IMG/VR virus record: IMGVR_UViG_3300001450_000244 | Location: 1 to 25,863 of that record | Length of the DNA stretch: 25,863 nucleotides | Direction: 5' to 3' (one strand) | Source of the DNA: a virus | Shown: piece after piece, positions 23,079-25,863 of the stretch | Position numbering within the stretch: position 1 is the first letter of the stretch | Layout of the letters: every line of letters begins with the position of its first letter | The notes under the pieces: generated by a model | Seen by the model: the letters and a program-made list of their open reading frames with translations, nothing else | Told to the model about the DNA's origin: nothing | Databases searched by the model: none | Program-made: the position numbers and the translations under genes

Positions 23079-23199
23079 TGGTAGGGTATACTGTAGCTGG
23101 TCTAAACCTATCTACCTAAGTGAGTTAGATGTGCTTAGTAATGACACAGCTAAGCAACTATTAACTCATAATGAAACATGGAAAAAACTGTGTGCTTAA
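22984..23199 (+). CDS. o-spanin lipoprotein (Rz1-type), overlapping gene
   Basis: The 71-residue product starts with a lipoprotein signal: KKLTKLKTVLIVLTPLIFIS followed by Gly24-Cys25, a fair lipobox (ISGC). A very strong ribosome site, GAGGAGG (22971-22977), lies six bases before the ATG and inside the i-spanin gene. The mature part (WSKPIYLSELDVL, then LLTHNETWKKLC) follows the WxRPI...HNETW...C pattern of small phage outer-membrane lipoproteins. It would be anchored in the outer membrane and pair with the i-spanin. This supports a Gram-negative host. Confidence 0.8.
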   Translation: MLLKKLTKLKTVLIVLTPLIFISGCSSGSVGDGRVYCSWSKPIYLSELDVLSNDTAKQLLTHNETWKKLCA

Positions 23200-23200
23200 T

Positions 23201-23749
23201 ATGATTAAAACATTATTAATAAACGCATATGCTAAAATATTCTGGTGGTGTAATAGACCTAAGAAGGCTACAGCTATGCCTCATGTTACTTTATGTAAGC
23301 CACCTGCTGAATATTCTGAGTACTTAAAACGTAATCCTACATATCGCACATTCTATGTAGGAGTACCTATGCTATTAAGACCTATAGATTGGTATAATAT
23401 GTGTGAAGTTAATGATACTATTAACTACGGCTCTCAATACAAAGATAACCTACAAGGTAAAGACTGCTGGTCTTTAGAAGGATCAGAGGGAAACTGTGAG
23501 TATTATGCGATAAAGAAAAGACAACTACTTTTAGATGGTGGTATTAAGAGAGCTAACTTACCACTAGCTACGTGTCTTAATGAGCAAGGGCTTCCTCATG
23601 TAGTTCTGTGTGTCACTACATCAGAGGGTGTATATGTACTTGACAGTAGATTCGATGAAGTTCTACCTTGGAATAAGATTAACTACTCAAGTTGGAAAAT
23701 TGAATTATCTACTAATAAAGAATTATTATGGTCACAAGTAACACACTAA
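23201..23749 (+). CDS. BTLCP transglutaminase-like cysteine peptidase
   Basis: The 182-residue protein has the bacterial transglutaminase-like cysteine peptidase pattern: VNDTINYGSQYKDN, then GNCEYYAIKK with Cys99, LPHVVLCVTT with His133, and GVYVLDSRFDEV with Asp148. These form the Cys-His-Asp triad of LapG-type periplasmic proteases. The N-terminus is hydrophobic and may be a signal or anchor. The gene follows the spanins where an endolysin would be expected, so a cell-envelope target at lysis is likely, but peptidoglycan cleavage is not shown. ATG 23201 avoids overlap with the o-spanin gene; ATG 23171 is possible. Confidence 0.8.
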   Translation: MIKTLLINAYAKIFWWCNRPKKATAMPHVTLCKPPAEYSEYLKRNPTYRTFYVGVPMLLRPIDWYNMCEVNDTINYGSQYKDNLQGKDCWSLEGSEGNCEYYAIKKRQLLLDGGIKRANLPLATCLNEQGLPHVVLCVTTSEGVYVLDSRFDEVLPWNKINYSSWKIELSTNKELLWSQVTH

Positions 23750-23761
23750 GGCATAATAAAT

Positions 23762-24337
23762 ATGACAGTACAATCTAAAGAACTAAACCTTAAGCAAGAG
23801 AAGTTTTGTCAAAGCTATGCTATGTATCATAATGCAACAGCTGCAGCTAAGACTGCGGGTTACTCTGACGGATCAGCGCATACACAAGGCTCTAGGCTTA
23901 TGGCTAGACCTGAGATACAAGAAAGAATTGAACAGCTTGAAGGTGAGATGGAGACTTCATTAGATGTAGTCTCTGAACTTGAGGATCAGTACCAGTATGC
24001 TAAAGTTAATAACCATACTAACAGTGCATTAAAAGCACTAGAGGTACTGTCGAGACTTAAGAGTGTAGAAGAAGTTGATATACCTAAGTCTATTACTGAA
24101 CTAGAAGAAGACATTATAAAGGACTTAGAAATCTTAGGTGAAGATACTGTAGCTAAGTTATTTCTTAAATGTAAATGGTATGCTAGTGAACCTGATGATG
24201 GTGATGATGATGAAGCAGATAATAATATAGCATCTGAAACAATTAAAGATATTGAGATACAGAAAGCAGCAGCTAAGAAAGAATATAGATACCAGCATAG
24301 AGCTAGGCGTAAGTCTGCAGGTAACGTACTAACTTAA
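23762..24337 (+). CDS. terS: Terminase small subunit
   Basis: The 191-residue protein begins with the Terminase_2-type DNA-binding region: LNLKQEKFCQSYAMYHNATA, AAKTAGYSD, GSRLMARPEIQERI. A coiled-coil stretch follows and the tail is acidic (DDGDDDEAD) then basic. It would recognise phage DNA for packaging and pass it to the large subunit. The large subunit is not in the window, so the two genes are separated, or the large subunit lies on the opposite-strand block. The gene closes the rightward block. Confidence 0.88.
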   Translation: MTVQSKELNLKQEKFCQSYAMYHNATAAAKTAGYSDGSAHTQGSRLMARPEIQERIEQLEGEMETSLDVVSELEDQYQYAKVNNHTNSALKALEVLSRLKSVEEVDIPKSITELEEDIIKDLEILGEDTVAKLFLKCKWYASEPDDGDDDEADNNIASETIKDIEIQKAAAKKEYRYQHRARRKSAGNVLT

Positions 24338-24351
24338 GAAGTACTACTTAA
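24334..24351. terminator. Dyad spanning convergent stops
   Basis: TTAAGAAGTACTACTTAA is an 18-bp near-perfect palindrome covering the end of terS on the plus strand and the stop of the metallopeptidase gene on the minus strand. There are only six bases between the two coding regions. It could end transcription both ways but has no T-run, so this is weak. Confidence 0.35.
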
Positions 24352-24844
24352 CTATAGTTTCTGAATCTGACGGTACAGACCACAGAGAATCTTCTCCACT
24401 ACATCTTGTTATAAAGAATACCCATAGAGGAGAGATACTAAGTTCTTCATATACATCCTTTCTATTATTCTTTATAAGCCACTGACTCTGTACTTTGTAA
24501 GCTAACTCTTCTAGTTCTGATAAGCATTCATATTTAATTTTATTTTGAAACTGCATGTAGTGAACTAACTCATGGACTAGTACACTGTCTTGTATCTTCT
24601 TGTCCATGTTACGTATAGATTCATTAAGATATATATTATTTGTATTATGATCAAAGAGACCCATTATAGAATTAGTGTTTTTTTCATTAGGAATAAGCTT
24701 ACATTTTTCTTTATTATCTTCATTTGAACAATCATACATTATGTATTTCATAACATGTTCATGTACATATAAAGGTTTATATGGGAGTGTTTCTGGTACA
24801 GACATGCTAGTTACAGAAGCAATCCATACCATCATAGCATACAT
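24344..24844 (-). CDS. HELVH-motif metallopeptidase-like exported protein
   Basis: The product has a hydrophobic N-terminus (MYAMMVWIASVTSMS) resembling a signal peptide or anchor. The zincin motif VHELVHYMQ follows, with two zinc-binding histidines and a catalytic glutamate. A glutamate in CLSELEELAY, about 17 residues on, could be the third ligand. The size (166 residues from ATG 24844, or 170 from TTG 24856 overlapping the upstream stop) is small for a peptidase. I recall similar uncharacterised phage and proteobacterial proteins, but no named function. An envelope or peptidoglycan target is inferred from the signal and the neighbours. Confidence 0.65.
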   Translation of the reverse strand: MYAMMVWIASVTSMSVPETLPYKPLYVHEHVMKYIMYDCSNEDNKEKCKLIPNEKNTNSIMGLFDHNTNNIYLNESIRNMDKKIQDSVLVHELVHYMQFQNKIKYECLSELEELAYKVQSQWLIKNNRKDVYEELSISPLWVFFITRCSGEDSLWSVPSDSETIVK

Positions 24845-24852
24845 TATTTCAG

Positions 24853-25200
24853 TCAAGGCTTAGGACTAACTGGGGGATGTTTTCCGTTATGCATACTATT
24901 GAGCTTATCAATTTGAAATTGTAACTGTTCTACAGCCCTGTCATTGTAGCCTCTACGCCTGTGTTCAGCCGCTAGATTATCAGGACTTAATATATCTTTC
25001 ATAACTGTAACTTGATTCTTTAAGACAGCAACACTGTTGTCATTAGTATCAGTTCTAATATACAGTTCATCAATAGAGTTTTTAAGTTCTCTTTGTAACT
25101 TGTATAGATTAGAGACTTGGTTCTTAACTAAAGCCCAAGCACCAGCCAGAGAAGCGATAACCGCCCCAATCTGGAATAAAAATTCAGTAGTCAATTCCAT
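24853..25200 (-). CDS. Membrane-anchored coiled-coil protein
   Basis: This 115-residue protein has an N-terminal membrane helix (FLFQIGAVIASLAGAWALV) followed by a long charged coiled coil and a Pro-rich end (HPPVSPKP). It sits between the large virion-type protein and the HELVH protein. The layout could be a second spanin, a holin-like protein or a tail/virion accessory protein; similar short proteins occur in many marine phages without known function. Its stop overlaps the possible TTG start of the next gene. Confidence 0.65.
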   Translation of the reverse strand: MELTTEFLFQIGAVIASLAGAWALVKNQVSNLYKLQRELKNSIDELYIRTDTNDNSVAVLKNQVTVMKDILSPDNLAAEHRRRGYNDRAVEQLQFQIDKLNSMHNGKHPPVSPKP

Positions 25201-25211
25201 TTATCTCACAG

Positions 25212-25863
25212 TTAGTTTAATATATCTTTGGCATCTTCAAGTATTTCTTCAAGTCTAGACACTATGTCTTCTTTTAAATCTTGAGCCAATGGTATATTTC
25301 TAATGATTGGTGCTAGGGCTGTAAGCTCCCTAGCTAAGCTTCGTTCTCCATCTTCACCTAGTAGATAACCAGCGGATGCTGTACCTAAACTAGAAACTGT
25401 ACTTGCTGTAGGGCCTAGTAGTGATGCCCAGAAGTCACCACCAAACTTGTCTGCATTTAAAGCATCGTATAAGATTGTACCACCACCAAAGATATTAGTA
25501 CCTAGCAGTGCTTCAATAACCCTGTCTCTCATGTCTAAGTCTTTACTAGGTTCCTCACCTTCAGGGTATCTAATAGCTTCCTTCATAGTCTGGATAGCTA
25601 AGGAAGCTCCCACCAAAGCTGTAAGAGATACGCTGTATCTAGCTATATCACCTGCAGGTACTCTTCCTTTAAGCAGGGGAAGCACTACATCTCTGTACAT
25701 CCTGCCACCTACGTTAGTACCGAATGTAGCCATGAATCCTTTAAGCTGTGCTACCAAAGCCCAATGAGGATCAGACATCCACAGTGGTTTGTTAGTAGGG
25801 TCAGGTGTCATTATGATTTCTTTAACCATCTTAGACATAGCTTTCCTTACAATAGTAGGATCA
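25212..25863 (-). CDS. C-terminal part of large virion-type protein (5' cut by window edge)
   Basis: The frame is open to the window edge: residues DPTIVRKA precede the first Met, so this is the end of a longer gene and not a 208-residue protein. The visible part has PHWALVAQLKGFMATFGTNV, membrane-like Gly/Ala stretches (SLTALVGASLAIQTM, GGGTILYDALN, STVSSLGTASAGYLL) and an acidic helical end. It resembles C-termini of very large phage proteins such as internal virion or polyvalent proteins. That call is by pattern memory. It faces opposite to the replication block, fitting a leftward late operon. Confidence 0.6.
   Translation of the reverse strand, partial: DPTIVRKAMSKMVKEIIMTPDPTNKPLWMSDPHWALVAQLKGFMATFGTNVGGRMYRDVVLPLLKGRVPAGDIARYSVSLTALVGASLAIQTMKEAIRYPEGEEPSKDLDMRDRVIEALLGTNIFGGGTILYDALNADKFGGDFWASLLGPTASTVSSLGTASAGYLLGEDGERSLARELTALAPIIRNIPLAQDLKEDIVSRLEEILEDAKDILN

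Noticed and set aside
25037-25258. Plus-strand open frame opposite the coiled-coil membrane protein
   Set aside because: It is antisense to a gene with a clear membrane helix and coiled coil, and has no ribosome site.

Overview
The window reads as one end of a double-stranded DNA tailed-phage genome with a T7-like replication module. It is AT-rich and very compact: genes are tightly packed, many overlap by 4 to 20 bases (ATGA or TAATG couplings), and almost all are co-directional from base 656 to 24337. The gene set suggests a lytic or mostly lytic phage of a Gram-negative host: T7-like primase-helicase, family A DNA polymerase, gp2.5-like SSB, endonuclease I, ThyX, class II ribonucleotide reductase, MazG-like pyrophosphohydrolase, lipoprotein-type spanin and terminase small subunit. 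The mix resembles marine podoviruses, but that is inference. No integrase, repressor of a known family or phage RNA polymerase is visible in this window.

Layout. (1) 1-655: gene-free control region. It holds an array of 16-bp dyads arranged as pairs in a ~47-bp repeat, TTGACA boxes facing left, and a strong rightward sigma70-type promoter. (2) 656-1440: one odd, more GC-rich gene, a large RNA hairpin, and two copies of a 16-bp palindrome flanking the gene. (3) 1441-6804: small early genes, mostly unknown, including mini zinc ribbons, a GP88-like Cys-rich protein, a DUF932-type protein and a deaminase. (4) 6801-8901: nucleotide metabolism (ThyX, MazG-like) and small proteins. (5) 8898-17071: replication and recombination: primase-helicase, a free-standing HNH endonuclease, DNA polymerase, two PD-(D/E)XK nucleases, SSB with its own promoter, tRNA-Arg(UCU), a winged-helix-like protein, endonuclease I and a DUF3310 protein. 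(6) 17182-22633: class II RNR, then a modification cluster: a 2OG-Fe(II) oxygenase, a GT8-like glycosyltransferase and a 776-residue protein joining glycosyltransferase, methyltransferase and Maf/MptE-like domains. (7) 22633-24337: candidate holin, overlapping i-spanin/o-spanin genes, a BTLCP cysteine peptidase where an endolysin would be expected, and terminase small subunit. (8) 24344-25863: opposite strand, with a HELVH metallopeptidase, a membrane/coiled-coil protein and the C-terminal end of a large, probably virion, protein.

How it fits together. dCMP deaminase-like enzyme, ThyX, MazG-like hydrolase and RNR would feed dNTPs to the T7-style replisome. The exonuclease and endonuclease I would recycle host DNA and resolve junctions. 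Rightward genes end with lysis and packaging functions and meet the leftward late block at 24.34 kb. The strongest candidates for something undescribed are the dyad array with the palindrome-controlled first genes, the oxygenase/glycosyltransferase/triple-domain cluster, and the lysis cassette with a BTLCP peptidase in place of a recognisable endolysin. All calls come from reading the sequence and remembered family motifs; no search was run.
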